From assembly GCA_964035545.1 (NCBI GenBank), contig OZ037769.1, positions 7,003,429 to 7,067,428 on the forward strand: 64,000 nt of DNA, given 5' to 3'. Shown piece after piece: positions 48,601-60,699 of this stretch. The notes beneath the pieces are model-generated. The model was given only the letters and a program-made list of their open reading frames with translations, was not told the origin of the DNA and did not search any database. The stretch is from Bugula neritina (taxonomy: Eukaryota > Bryozoa > Gymnolaemata > Cheilostomatida > Bugulidae). How positions within the stretch are numbered: position 1 is the first letter of the stretch; each line of letters begins with the position of its first letter. The translations under genes and the position numbers were made by a program.

Positions 48601-49818
48601 TATGCAACATTAGTTCAATTTATTAGTTCAAAAATGAAATTTAATCAGTATAAATTTGTTGAAATGCATATATATAAAATAGCAACTTTAAAAGGTAGCA
48701 AATATAGTTGAGTACAGAATTCAAATTATCAAGTTTTGACAACTACTGCGGGATATTTAATGAGAGTATTACTATAACAGGAAACAGCAACTGTTTTTCT
48801 GTAAACTGACATTTGTTTGTGTCAGGCTCATCTTGGATGTCAGATAAAGTGGGGAATCTCAGCTGGTCACAAGTTTCATTCCCATTTGATGTAGGAGCCT
48901 TTACGTCTTCAATAAATCAGATATAACTATACATGACTCACAAGTCATAATTATATGCATGACTCATACATTATAGACGAGTCAAAGGCAATTATGTAAC
49001 AACCTAAAAAGATAAAACTATTTATATTTCTATCAGATTGCCTATGATGCATCTAGCATTTGCAATACAAACCTTTGGTTCAAATGATTTATACCTACAA
49101 ATTTTAGTTCCTAGCGTTAATGAGTTTAAACCAATTTATTACCAAGTAAGAGCTTTATGGCACATTAAGCTGTTGAATAGTCAAGTCATATGTGATATCA
49201 TGCTTTATTATAAACTTGTATCAAACATTTTCTGAAATAAAGCTAAAAGTTTCCAATTAATTCATAATAGTATCATAGTAAGGTCTAGGCTAACTGCAAG
49301 TTATAAGATCATGGCATACATATCTAAGTTTTGATATTTAAACTTCTTAAAAGATTTTAATAGGCTAGAAATATTTGTCTATAAAACAGAATTCATTGAA
49401 CACCTTGACAAAATTAAGCTTTTTTCAAAGTGCTTGATTACCACAACTGATAACTAATAATCACATTTAAAATTTATGTAAAAAACATTGTAATATAATA
49501 TAATATAAGTCAGGTTGACAGATATTTAAACAAACGAGTAAAAAAATTTAAAACCAAAGTTCAATTAGAATTATGCAACTCCTAGTGTTCCCAGCAGTTT
49601 CTCAAGTTATTAAGCAGAATGTACCAAGTGTCAAAAACTGTTGAAAAATGCCCCAAACCTTGCCACTTTCCTAATGAACCAGAGACAGATTGTTTCAACA
49701 TGGCATATAATATAACAATAGGTGAAAAGTGAGACATACCAGAAGATTTGAGAGGTTTGATGTCACTACCTTCCACATGAACTGTCTCTGTTGTGTCATC
49801 ATTATCTAGGAAATCCAT
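45650..49818 (-). CDS. Unrecognised acidic protein with a short Cys cluster
   Basis: I do not recognise the family. Predicted exons in gene order: 49818-49740, 48906-48811, 48563-47888, 47392-47292, 46578-45650. Sum 1881 bases, 626 aa, in frame. The ATG at 49818 opens MDFLDNDDTTETVHVEGSD. The protein is rich in Asp, Glu, Ser and Asn and looks largely disordered. Exon 3 has a compact Cys cluster (CICTKGCETADDPSCSCTNC), which could bind metal or form disulfides. Exon 4 gives the only hydrophobic stretch (STLAAAAFVPVVSEHMWNF), too short and broken for a sure membrane helix. Exon 5 is a single highly acidic block (for example STEDEEISFESSDDEYSD). No signal peptide is seen. The donor of exon 2 was chosen by phase and is the weakest join. 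It lies about 0.7 kb downstream of the plakin-repeat gene, same strand. Confidence 0.75.
47010..47078 (+). repeat. tRNA-like sequence, probably a SINE head or tRNA pseudogene
   Basis: GCCCCTGTAGTGTAATGGTT has a tRNA D-arm (box A) and GGTTCAAATC a box B. The anticodon loop CTGCAAG would read GCA (Cys). The anticodon and T stems each have mismatches and only four acceptor pairs hold, so it is not a sound tRNA. It lies in an intron of the acidic-protein gene, on the opposite strand. Confidence 0.55.
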
Positions 49819-50530
49819 TATAAGTAACACTCACGGCATGTATGCCTTTAATAGGCAACTTAATTTCATGTGCTAATAAAATTTTTGAGTTTTTTAAAAC
49901 ATTTTATATATTTAGTACACAGATAGGCAAATGATTTCCTGGTAATAGATATGATTATATTTTTTCATAAGAGAAAACTCTGAATTTTTATTTAAAAATA
50001 TGCCAACAATGAATAGAAATATTTTGTTAACAATGCTAGAACTTTTTATTTTAGAATAATATAGGAATATAACCAAGTCTAAAAACTCACAAGATAAAAA
50101 TATAAATAGAAGATAAGAAGAGTAATTATAATATCATCAAAATATCACCATGTCATACATAATACCATTACTATATTATAATATTACTACGTACTATAAT
50201 ATAAAACTTTTACTATATTACTCATATATTACTACATTTTTAATATATTACTAACTACTATATCATTTATATTATGTTATATATATATGTTATATTATAT
50301 TATTATATTATATTATATCAATATTATGTCGCCTAAAAAGTAAATATTCTATAATAACTGTAAAGCTCAATGCACTCCCAATATTATGATAAGTGGTATA
50401 TATGTACTTCAATCAGTCTAGTAAAGTCTGCATGTGAAGCAGGAAACTTCTGCACAGGAAGTGGTAGCTGGTAAAGGTGATGAGGAGTAGCCATCAGTCG
50501 CTTTTATAAATGTGGGCAAATTTTTCAGCT
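49819..50530. other. Short AT-rich spacer between two minus-strand genes
   Basis: Holds the presumed promoter of the acidic-protein gene and the 3' end of the plakin-repeat gene. It includes low-complexity (TATTA)-type repeats at about 50160-50335. No ORF and no clear core promoter. Confidence 0.5.
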
Positions 50531-53500
50531 TCACACAGAGGTTTTTGGAGTTGCACCACTACCAGCACTAACTGTAGATTTCTCCTTGGAATTCTCATTC
50601 AGTGTTGCTTTAATATAGCCTTGAAAAATATATGAGTATAATATGTATTATACATAATATATATTGTGCTACCAATTTAGTAAATAAACATGTAAGCAAT
50701 CAATTAAAATTTTAAACATACCACCAATTAATACAATATAAATCAAAAGCAATTATATCTTTAGATTATAACTCAATTTTGTCAATTGAAATTGTGTTAC
50801 CAAAGCATAAAAACATTTAAAATCAATTTTTATAGTTTCATAATATTGTTCATTCAACATTCCGAGATAAGAAAATGCATTTTATAGTATTTCTATTTTA
50901 TTGTGATTTAACTGTTGCTACAAAATCTGTTTACTGTTTGGAGAAATTGTAGATGATGTATTTTTAAATTATAGGAGTTGTACAACCACACTGTAGTCCA
51001 CTACACAGTTTGTTCAGCTTGTAGTACAACAATTCATTGAACATCTGACTCATTGATATAAAATGGCGTAGAGAGCCCAGCCTTCATTTATGTGGCCCTC
51101 AAAGGCATAACAAACAAAAGTATTTTGCACACTGTATAGGAATTAGAATGAAAAACCACCTTTTAAATGTCTTTTGCATACACATGCTACAAAACATGCA
51201 GTCTACAGTAATAATTGAGACTTCATTGTGTAATGATTCGTAAAAAATTGGAATAAAGTTATTTAGAAAAAATACTGATGCTGTGGCCGACAGCCCCAGT
51301 CAAATTTTACAAAGTGGCTCTAGCTACTAGAATATTCAATTTCAGTGGCTCTCCCTCTGAAAAGGTTGAACACCTCTGATTTACACCAAGAGTAGAGTTT
51401 TACACAAAAGTTCTTTAATATTATTAAAAAGCTTGAATTTGTTAGCAGCGGTAATACAGAAACCATCTATGTTTAATTTTTTGAAGTATTATAATACCTT
51501 TTGAAAAAACAGATTGCTTAATATAATTTGCGATATCAATTTTTCAGTACAATTAGTGAGACACAAGCTAAACACAGGTCTCTAGTAGTGGAGGTAAGAA
51601 ACACCGACTTTATGAAGTAGCTTCAAGGAGAAATAACTACTAAATCTGACAAAAACACGTCTTTACAACGCTTGACCTAAGGCTACCTTTGTTGATGGCA
51701 ATCTCAGCGGACATCGTCTCCTCTGATGAGGTGTCCACGTAGTCCCCTGTCCTCTGGTCTATTATCCCTTCAGCCACAGCTTCATGGAACTTCAAATTCC
51801 TTCTCTTCCTCTGATCATACACAGCATGTACAGAGTATGTCTTCAGAACTTCTTCATGGATTGTACCTGTAGTGAGAATACTTGGGCTCGAGCATACACT
51901 GTAGTAACTACAGTACACTGTAGTAGCTACAGTACACTGTAGCGGTTACAGTAGACATACATAGTCTAAGTTAAATCAGTCTCACAGACATAAACATGAC
52001 AAGGAAACACAGCTTTATGCCGCATTATATACATTTAAAGGACCCCCTAGTCAATTACATGCCACTACAGAGATGCTACAGAAGGCATAACATACTTTCT
52101 TATTTTGAAACACAATGTATAAACCTCTTAAGCAGATTACTAACTAATAAAAACCACCCCTTTGTAGCTCGCGTTAAACCCCCCCCCCTTACAATTCAGT
52201 TTTGCTCCAACACCATCTGCAATATTAATGGTGCATTAAGTTCAATACATGTATTTAACATGTAAGCTTTAAACAAACATGTTTCCAAATAAATATATGA
52301 ATATGTAATACTTTCTACTATTTCATCAACACTACGCAGCACAGCATTACAACAGCATTGCATCACACTATGTTATAATCATTTACCTTCAGCATTCATA
52401 TCAGACTCTATTTCAACTAGCTCCTTATCCACTGCATCTCCCATCAACATCTTAGTCCCAGAACGTAGGTCTAAGTAAGTGCCATCTGCAATGTTCAGTA
52501 TACCCTTACGAATTGCCTGCTGTCTGTCTAACATTTCACCAGTGTTGGTATCCATAGCACCTGCAAGTTGTAATGGCAGCTGTCATAAAATATAACATCC
52601 TTTATTCTAAACTATCAACACAAGTGAATATAATGGTTCGATCAGAACAACACAAGTAGAGGTACTACGAAGTACCTGTTTACTTCTATTTACTTTTGAC
52701 TTTCACTACTTTTTGATAAAGTGCTTTGCAGTGTGAAAAGTGCAAAAAGCTTTGTAATCAAAAATATAGTAGAGAAATTACACCAAAATGTGCTTTGTGA
52801 TACTTCTACTTTAAATGAATTTATTTAACAAATTGGACACCAGATGTAACTTTAAGCAACCAAATGAGCTGTAAGTATAAAATCATAAATAAAAGAGCAA
52901 AGATTTAGTGCTTAAGTGAAAAGCACTATTAAGGATTTGTTGCCGAGAAAATGCTTTCGAGAACTGTCTCAGCTAAATTTTGCAAGTCCAGACATGCTTA
53001 GACGCCATAGAAAACAGACACATTCTGATTGGCTGAGCAACACATTTCTCTACCAGACACTGTAGGCACAGATTAACACTTGCAACATTTTCTCCGTTTA
53101 TATTAAATACACAAAATTTGCTGGTACAAAAAAACTTCTGACTTCCAAGTATTGCCACCTGACCATGTATGTCAAAATGAATTAAACCCAATCTTTGTGG
53201 CGGCTGGCATCAAGTGTCATGATCTTGACCTCAGTAGATAAGTCGAGAGACTACACCAGAGAGAAAAAATCACATGAAGACAAACTTTGACCTCACTAGA
53301 CACACCAGAGAGGTCAAGCTTGTCAAGAGCACATTGTGCAAAAGTAGCAGACAACTCCGTGTTAGTCAACAGTCTGAAAGACAGAGCATACCTTGCACAG
53401 TGTATGGCATTGTCTCCCTTGTTGTCCTGATGGTTATAATCCCCACGGAGTTTACTTTCTCTTCAGATTTAGACACCTTAGCATGTCCCATCTAAACAGT

Positions 53501-56500
53501 AGGCAATGAAATTATTCCAATGTGATTCAATATATTATTATAACAACATTATAAAATATAACTGTAGCTAAAGCGATACGGTGAAAAACTGTAAAAACTA
53601 TATTGATGAAGTCATTACAAGTTATTCCAAAGTCGACATGAGTTATTTCTTGACTTAGTCACTGTCTTGATTTATCTGAGCGTCAACTTAGCTCTGATGA
53701 ATACATAATAACTAGACACACTAACAATCCTAGGTCACAGTTGACCTTTGTAAGCTGACTTTTGGTCACAGTCAAATCTTTTTGTAAGTTGAATTTTGTA
53801 AATTACCATAAATAATACACGCTGAGGAAATATAATGACTTGACAATTAGTTTCTTAGGACTAGACAAACCTTACATGGCAATTTAACATGAAGAATAAA
53901 ATTATGGCCACAATAGAAAGAAGCTGCTGGACAGCAGGAAAAGCAACAGTGTAGTGTGGAGTTATCACCACTTGGCACCAATGGACTGATGGGACTGAGT
54001 ACTATAGGACCTAAGACTACAAGTTTAGCCTGTAAACTGGAAGGCATAGCTTTCATCTAACAGAAATGTTGCTACTACTAAACGATACTACTAATAGTAT
54101 TCAGGGATAATAAAGGGAGTTTTATAGCGGGAGATTATAGCAGACGTAGTGTCAAGCTTGAGGTATGCAGTTGTTATACTAACACTTTGCTGAAACACAA
54201 AACATTAATTATTAGTGAGCAAAACAAATATTAATAACTTATTACAATAGCTGCATATATTTTAGTGTTTGATAAAATTTACACGAAACAAGAACTTGAC
54301 AATAAAAACCATTCGAGCAAAATAACAAGTCATTACTTTTTTCTTGCTGTGCAGAACATGAGCTAAAGAACTTGTGTAAACTAACTAGGTATATTATTAA
54401 TCACCCTATAGAGTATATCGCATAGACTTAAATTATGAGTGCAGTCCCATAATGCTCCTCAAAAGTTTTTTTTATAGCTAAACTCAACCAACTGTTGTGG
54501 GAAAAGAATCTTAAAATTCATAAAGCTGTGAACTTCTTCAATTAAAACTCAAAGCAGGAAAAGTTGAAAAAAAATCTATTAATATTTATATAACTAATAG
54601 ATAGGGTACCAGAAACCATAGAAGTAGTAATACCTTTACATAGCCTTTGTTCATTGCGTCTACCATGGAAACATATTGCCCGGTTGTACTGTTATAATAC
54701 AGCCCTTGAGCTAAGTCTAAGATGCCGGCAGAGACGGCTTCCTGCATAGACACCACTTCTTCGTCCCATTGGCTATCTGGATTGGTGACCACGCCTACTA
54801 TCATCATAGTAACAGTTTCCTCTACCTGTTACAGTCATGTAGATGCTAAATTCAATCAACTCAAGCCCAGCCTTTTAAAGCAAGAGCTTCAATCTCTAAA
54901 AAAACTTACGAAAGCTTATAGTCACTACCCCTGTGAGAAATCCCTGATGGAAAGGATTTTTTTAAAACAACCAAGGACTTATTCAGATGTGACATTGAAG
55001 GAATTATAACTGGATGCTCTTCCTAACATCACCAATGGCCTTTACTGGAGATCGAACCCAAGACTTCGTTTTTACTAAGCCATGCGCTCCAACCCCTAGA
55101 CTACAGCTGCTCCCTTACAAAAGAGCTCTGTAGCTGCAATCTCTAAGACTATGACTATTAACTTGGGCTAACATTCAAGCAATGTGCTGCTTATGAACAA
55201 GGAAAGACAACTAATAACTTTTTAATAGCTCTCAACTGTGAACTCTAGATACCTCGGTTTCAATGATTTCTTCGGTTTCTGTCATTTGAGTTCTAGAGTA
55301 TTCTATTCCAGTGCTGCTCCCGCTAGATGAGTCCACGGATGCAGTGCTCACTAACTTTTCTAAAATCAAACGGTATTTGAATACCCAAAAGCAAAACAAA
55401 TGGAATATATAATTGATAGACCCCAGCAAATTTCAATGACACATTTTTATTGGAATAGTGAGCAGACGATTTAAACATGTAGTAAGCAATAGTGCACTGA
55501 GTGTTGTTATATTGCTAATGAACTTGATCAGGTCACATACATATGCCAGAATTTTTACAAGCAAGGATTATATGCATGAACAAAACCGACTCGTCACACA
55601 TATTACATGGAAACAGAATTTTTGAAGGAGGAATATTTGCCAAATCAATAGAGCAGAATTTAATTTCCTCCAATATGACTTATGTCTATGTGTGTTGTTG
55701 CAAACAGAGATTTGCCAATTATTATTTCTACTCCATTGTAGTATATCAAATTAGAATATTAGTATGTATAAATAATAAATGATAATTTCGAAATTTGCCA
55801 TATTATGTCAATTTTTAGAGGGCGAGATGAGCATGCAAATTTTGAAAAAAAATCAAATGTTTGAAAAACTGATTATATTATATAGCCAATTTTACAATTA
55901 CTTTAAAGTTTTTTTTAAAGACGACTCTACCACTTAGCAACATTGGTAACCAATTGAATGCAGTTTTAAAATTCACTAGCTATAAGTGCAACAATGCTTA
56001 ATTAGATACAAATTATCCAATGCAAGCAATTCCATTGCTTGTGTTCCAAAGTATAACACAAGAAAGATTGGCTCACTTCAATTACACCAAACTGGCATGA
56101 TAAAGCTTCGATTGACTTAATACAAAACCTATACAGTCTAGTAATTTTAAAATACAGCAACCGGTAGCAGCTGGGGAAGATAATCCCAATTTCGTTGTAA
56201 ACACTCTGGAAAATAACAGCATATTGGAAAACCCTGCAATAAGGCAAAGAAAAGGCATGAAGTTCTCAAATGCATTACCTGAAGGTTCATTTTCAGCAGA
56301 GCCTGATGTACCCTTGATCTAGAAATACAATATCTTGTTGAATACGTTGGATATATATATAAACTCATAGATGTTCTAAGACTGAAATATTATGTGCCTG
56401 ACTGAGGTAACAGAAATGTTCTAAAAGCGTATTCGGTTTGGTGGTGAATGAGTGCAGTAGTTCGGAATTGGGGGACCTAACTCCAAACTTGAGAGTCCCA

Positions 56501-57540
56501 AACTACTGCACTCACTCACCGACAACTCAGAGCTGCTTCTAGAACAATTCGAAGTAATGGGGGTGGGGGGGGGCTGGGAGAAATGCCAACACGGCTGGAG
56601 TATTTTACATTGAGCAGAGCACAAGTGATTCTAGCTTGCAGTCTTCTGTAAGTATGAAATATATATGTTTACAGCATACAACACATCGTCTAGCCTGGCA
56701 TGGAATGACGTGCATTTCATACTGTAGATTTGTCTTCTCATAGTTGGCTGAGCTTTTGAGGAGACCCAAGCATTACTAAAATTAACTGTTAATACGAAGT
56801 GGGAGGATTCACAAACTTTCATTCTCAAGCCCAAAGTAAAACTTCTTATTAATGTCTTACACAATAAATTTGTGAATTCCACAATTCATGGTAGTACCAC
56901 TATTAGATTACTGTACCAGAACCAGGAATAGTTAGAGAGCAGCAACCTACTCTATAAACTACTCTATAAACTAAAATCTAATGAATTACATAAGTGGATG
57001 TCTACTACAGAAGCTAACAATATTTCACCTGTTCTGTAGGTGCACCTGGTGTAGTGTGATAGAGTGCTTTTCCACCATCTTTGATTAGGCTGGTCTCATC
57101 AGCTAGATTATCAGTAACAATGTGAGTATTCTTAACTATTTAGTGTCTAGATTCATAGTATAAGTATAAACTCAGCATGCAAGTAAAACAGCAATAGTTC
57201 TATGACAAACTAGACTGTTGACATACAGTCCCAAGCACTTTTTACAGGTTGTCTAATGATTGATTTTGTTTAAAACATCGAAGAATCAAACTTTTTAGAG
57301 GGTTATTAAAAAAATTCTCGTGTTGCTAAAATGCCTGCTCAAACTACAGCTTCTCTGGATTGAACAAAGGAAATCTCTCCATGATTAAGACACTTCTAAC
57401 ATTCATCTGTGATTCAACATACATGCTGATCTAGACTGTTGAACCCATGGGCCAGAGGAAGATGGAACAAGCTGATCAGAAACTGTCTCATTTGTAAGTT
57501 TAGTTCTGGAGTTGCCAAGTGCTGACTCGCCATCCATCAT
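50531..57540 (-). CDS. Small free-standing plakin/plectin-repeat protein
   Basis: Predicted exons in gene order: 57540-57423, 57102-57029, 56318-56279, 55359-55253, 54825-54634, 54056-54021 (uncertain, in frame), 53491-53392, 52560-52387, 51866-51687, 50619-50531. Sum 1110 bases, 369 aa, ending TGA. The first ~110 residues are Ser/Thr-rich and probably disordered. Three plakin-type repeats follow: SMQEAVSAGILDLAQGLYYN then TTGQYVSMVDAMNKGYV; RQQAIRKGILNIADGTYLDL then GTKMLMGDAVDKELV; FHEAVAEGIIDQRTGDYVD then ETMSAEIAINKGYI. The pattern (x-EA-GI(L/I)D..(T/S)G.Y.......(S/A)..(A/D)A..KG.(V/I)) is that of Pfam Plectin repeats, which in plectin, desmoplakin and spectraplakin isoforms bind intermediate filaments or act as linkers. 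No calponin-homology, spectrin or rod domain is present. The start is the first in-frame ATG of exon 1; a further upstream exon is possible. Confidence 0.75.
51072..51380. mobile_element. Short hAT-like nonautonomous element, copy 2
   Basis: About 310 bases matching 5762-6103 along its length (TTTATGTGGCCCTCAAAGG, ACATGCTACAAAACATGCAG), ending GGTTGAACACCTCTGAT. It lies in an intron of the plakin-repeat gene. Confidence 0.65.
51896..51956. repeat. 19-bp tandem repeat, each unit an imperfect palindrome
   Basis: Three copies of ACACTGTAGTAACTACAGT (ACTGTAG...CTACAGT inverted), just upstream of the acceptor of a plakin-gene exon. Confidence 0.8.
54896..55114 (-). mobile_element. tRNA-derived SINE, copy A
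   Basis: Reads on the minus strand GGGAGCAGCTGTAGTCTAGG (box A region), then GGGTTCGATCTCC (box B), then a body with GATGTTAGGAAGAGCATCCA and a T-rich end. It shares the whole arrangement with 61642-61866. It lies in an intron of the plakin-repeat gene. Confidence 0.8.
56440..56522. repeat. Inverted repeat (hairpin) of about 24-bp arms
   Basis: GGTGAATGAGTGCAGTAGTT on the left is answered by the inverse of AACTACTGCACTCACTCACC on the right, enclosing about 35 bases. It lies in a plakin-gene intron. Confidence 0.75.
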
Positions 57541-57545
57541 ATTGC

Positions 57546-58306
57546 CTGCAACACCAGGGATCAGCTTAGATAAGATCTACAGCTACGATTTGCACCAACC
57601 AAGATGAGCAACTCTTTAGCACTGGAATTGGGAAATATTGCAAGGAACTGTATGGAGAAATCATTCAAATACTCACCAATTCTTCTTTAAAAGTAGGAGT
57701 CTTCATAAAGCAATGGTTGAAGCAGAGCACTTTCAGCTCAGGTGATTTCATGACTCATAACAAGCAATGCAATGGCAGCCATCAGCACCCAAACAGTTTT
57801 CTGTTAGGCACAACAGACAGAACATGCCAAGAGGTCTTATTGCATTATTATTAAGCCAGGCAATGCATTGAAGAAGCAACTTTATAATGTTGAGTTTTAG
57901 TGAACTTGGTGCCAGCTAGTAAAACTACCAAAGCAACTAACTACATTAGGGTTGGTTTAACTGTTCTATATAATATATATAGTAATTAAAAGGCAGTTTG
58001 TTAACAGGTTTCACACAGTTTATTGTAAGTAAGGCATTATTACAGTATGAAAAGGAGTTTCATAGACTGTCAAGGCAATACAATACTCTCACGAACAATT
58101 AATAAATGTAAGGCACTGTGCAGGTGTGCTAGTAAAGTAACAGCTTCACTATAAGAAGTACATTAGCCATAAACAGTTCACAAATAGTAGTAGCTTTGTT
58201 GTAGCAGCAGCAGCAGGTGGTGTGGTAGTAGTAGTGGCAGGAGAGGAACTCCTAACATACTGTAGCAACACAAACATACAGAGCTGTGAGTGTAACCAGT
58301 TAATAT
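57546..58306. other. Intergenic region between RPL4 and the plakin-repeat gene
   Basis: No gene supported. A minus-strand ATG-containing stretch near 57700 (MKTPTFKEEL followed by GTGAGT) resembles a first exon but its phase does not fit the next exon. The RPL4 3' untranslated region lies at the right end; AATAAA overlaps the RPL4 stop codon. Confidence 0.45.
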
Positions 58307-60550
58307 TTATTTCTTGCCTTTCTTGGGTACTGCAGCCCCTTTCTTGGCAGGTTTCGCCTTTGTTGAAGCTGCTTGTTTACGTTTTGGATTTTCTGGAGCT
58401 GGCAGCTGTAAAAAGACAGGTTATAGGAATGAAGCTTATATAAATACTATCATATATATATTATTAAACTGGATTACACATCAAAGACTGCACACTACAG
58501 AATATTACTAACCCCGCGACGCTCAGCTATTTTTGCTTGACGTTTATAGGCGCCCATTCTACCCTCCAGAATCGCAGTTCTTCGAGTAACATCGGCGTAA
58601 GGGTTGAGGCGGAGCATGATAGCGGTGTTCTTAAGAGGATTTTTCTTCAAGATACGTCTGCCTCTCTGTCTCTTTGGTTGACGGATAGCATTTTGAATCT
58701 CATCAGACTTAAGTAGACGGCCAAGATCACTGTTACTCATTATTTGCTGTGGTAAACTGCAAGGACACCAAACAAACGCTATGGAAACAATGCAACAAAT
58801 AAATGTCATTTAAATTCATAGCATATTAGTTGCAGTTGCAGGATACTACACAACAATATGACAAGTCGGAACTCACTTGAAATTTTTCTTCATCTGGCTG
58901 GGTGTAGTCCATGTACCATAAAGGGCATCGAGCTGTTTGAAAGCTGATTCGGTCCAAATACAGAATCTACCAACATGGCCACCAGGAGCTAGTTTAAGGA
59001 TGTTAAGTCTGCTTACAGGAATAGTGTCAACACCAGGGATGTTTCTAAATGCTTTCACTACACCATTATTCTTATTATAAATTATCAATGGGCCAAGTCG
59101 TTGGGTTCGTCTTCGGTTTCTCATTTTACCTCTTCCAGCGCGCAATGCCTTAGACTTGTATACCTGTCAACAAAATGGAAAACGACATACAGACTGCATA
59201 CTAAGCGCAACGATAAAAATTTAACTTCTCATGTGGCTTGTTTCAGAATGGTCAGGTTCATCTTCACTTCAGTAACACGGACCAGTTTATCATCATTACA
59301 AATATTAATCCGAGCAAGTTAAGTGGATATGGTGGAGGTACCTTATCAATATCAGCCCAAGCACCAGACTTTCTTAGCAGAGTTACAGCTTCCTTGGTCT
59401 TCTTGAACTCTTCAACCTTGTCACTGACAACCAGTGGGACCTCTGGTATTCCTTCGATCCTGTGACCTTTAGCCATGACGAGGGCAGGGACACCAGTGGC
59501 AGCAATACAGGAGGTAATGGCATATCTCTTCTGGGCAGTATTTACTTTCCTGTGCCATCTCCTCCATGTCTTAGTGGGGGCAAACATTCGCCCACCTCTG
59601 CACATGTTTCCGAAGGCACCCTGGCCTGAGCGGTGAGTACCGCCACCTCGTACTCGGGGAATACGGGCTACAGCTCGTCCAGTACCCCAGGATTCAGCAC
59701 TGGTCTGGTGACCTGCAACAAGAAATACATTGATGAAATCTTCTACTTTTAACCTATTACGCACCTAGTATTCATGTTATATACTGGTGAGCTATCAGAA
59801 CGGCATTAGCATCTTTAAATCAGAAACACGGACCGAAATGTCATCATTTCACACTGCAAAACATATTGACAAGTGATAAAATTGGTAGCTACCTGCTTTC
59901 TTTGAGACTGCATAGGGCTGGCGAGTATTCTTTCTTACATTTGTATGGATGAATCTTACAATATCTGGTCTTACTGGTGCTCTAAACACTGCTGGGAGTT
60001 TCACAGTAGTATCAGTTGCTTCAGTTTTCTCGGTGAACACCGAGACCATAGGACGCGCGGCCTAAAATTACAACAGCGGATGCAATAACTTAGTAATTAA
60101 CAGACACAGCAAGTCACTTTGCTAGTTTCTGATTTCGCAAGAATTTAAACTCGCGCCCAAGGCTCAAAACTTATTTTGCAAGAAAATCAAAGAATTTTGA
60201 CATTTTCATTATGCTGAAAATTGCTTTATTCACATTGCTATACTCAAATTTCCAGGAGGTACATTAAATTTAATTATCATAATGAGTCATAATCACTGAT
60301 TCAATTATAATAACTAATGAGCGATATTAATACCTATTATGCTAACAGTAACATTAACAAGTGTCATACTCGGAGTGAGTGATACTGATAGTCATACCCA
60401 TCGTCACTTTGTGATTAAGTTTAACGCAGTGAATTTAAGTTGCAGGTTAAAATTGTATCACAAATAACACAATCATGAGCAGAAAATGTAGCTGCTAAAA
60501 ACTACGGTATAACAATTGAAATAAATTGCAAATTATTGTATAATTACCAT
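58307..60550 (-). CDS. RPL4: 60S ribosomal protein L4 (uL4)
   Basis: A large-subunit protein lining the peptide exit tunnel with its long internal loop. Predicted exons in gene order: 60550-60548 (ATG only), 60061-59893, 59712-59342, 59163-58877, 58756-58513, 58405-58307. Sum 1173 bases, 390 aa, in frame. The sequence follows animal uL4 closely: [84 protein letters not shown] and KKNPLKN. The Lys/Ala-rich C-terminal tail is shorter than in vertebrates (about 427 aa). A first exon holding only the start codon is common in ribosomal protein genes. Two introns carry U18-type snoRNAs. Confidence 0.97.
59237..59302 (-). ncRNA. SNORD18: C/D box snoRNA of the U18 (SNORD18) type, copy B
   Basis: In RPL4 intron 3. 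On the minus strand: terminal stem TTTGT, C box ATGATGA (59296-59290), guide GGTCCGTGTT, D' box CTGA, C'-like GATGA, D box CTGA (59246-59243), stem ACAAG. The guide plus D' matches human U18 (GGTCCGTGTTTCTGA) except at the last positions. U18 directs 2'-O-methylation of 28S rRNA. Confidence 0.82.
59786..59853 (-). ncRNA. SNORD18: C/D box snoRNA of the U18 (SNORD18) type, copy A
   Basis: In RPL4 intron 2. On the minus strand: GTGA stem, C box ATGATGA (59847-59841), guide and D' GGTCCGTGTTTCTGA identical to human U18, C'-like AGATG, D box CTGA (59798-59795), TCAC stem. Human U18 genes also sit in RPL4 introns, so both identity and host are conserved. Confidence 0.88.
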
Positions 60551-60664
60551 GTTTTTGGCTTTGAATGAAGCGGAGCGCAGAGAACACGTTAACCTAATGT
60601 GGCTGCCCGGAATCAAAAGGAAGATGAGCGTGGCTCAACCGCTGAACTTCGTATGAACACGTAA

Positions 60665-60672
60665 TCACGTGA
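60665..60672. promoter_or_regulatory. Palindromic E-box TCACGTGA upstream of RPL4
   Basis: A perfect 8-base palindrome with CACGTG core, about 115 bases before the RPL4 ATG. CACGTG is bound by MYC/USF-type bHLH factors, which often regulate ribosomal genes; use here is inferred. A pyrimidine run on the minus strand (TCTTCCTTTT, 60624-60615) could be the 5' TOP start of the mRNA. Confidence 0.35.
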
Positions 60673-60699
60673 TGACCACGAAGATTTTAGGCATAGACT

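Noticed and set aside
57690-57730. Possible first coding exon of the plakin-repeat gene (MKTPTFKEEL)
   Set aside because: Its phase-0 end would put the next exon out of frame (stop after two codons); it may be untranslated or chance.
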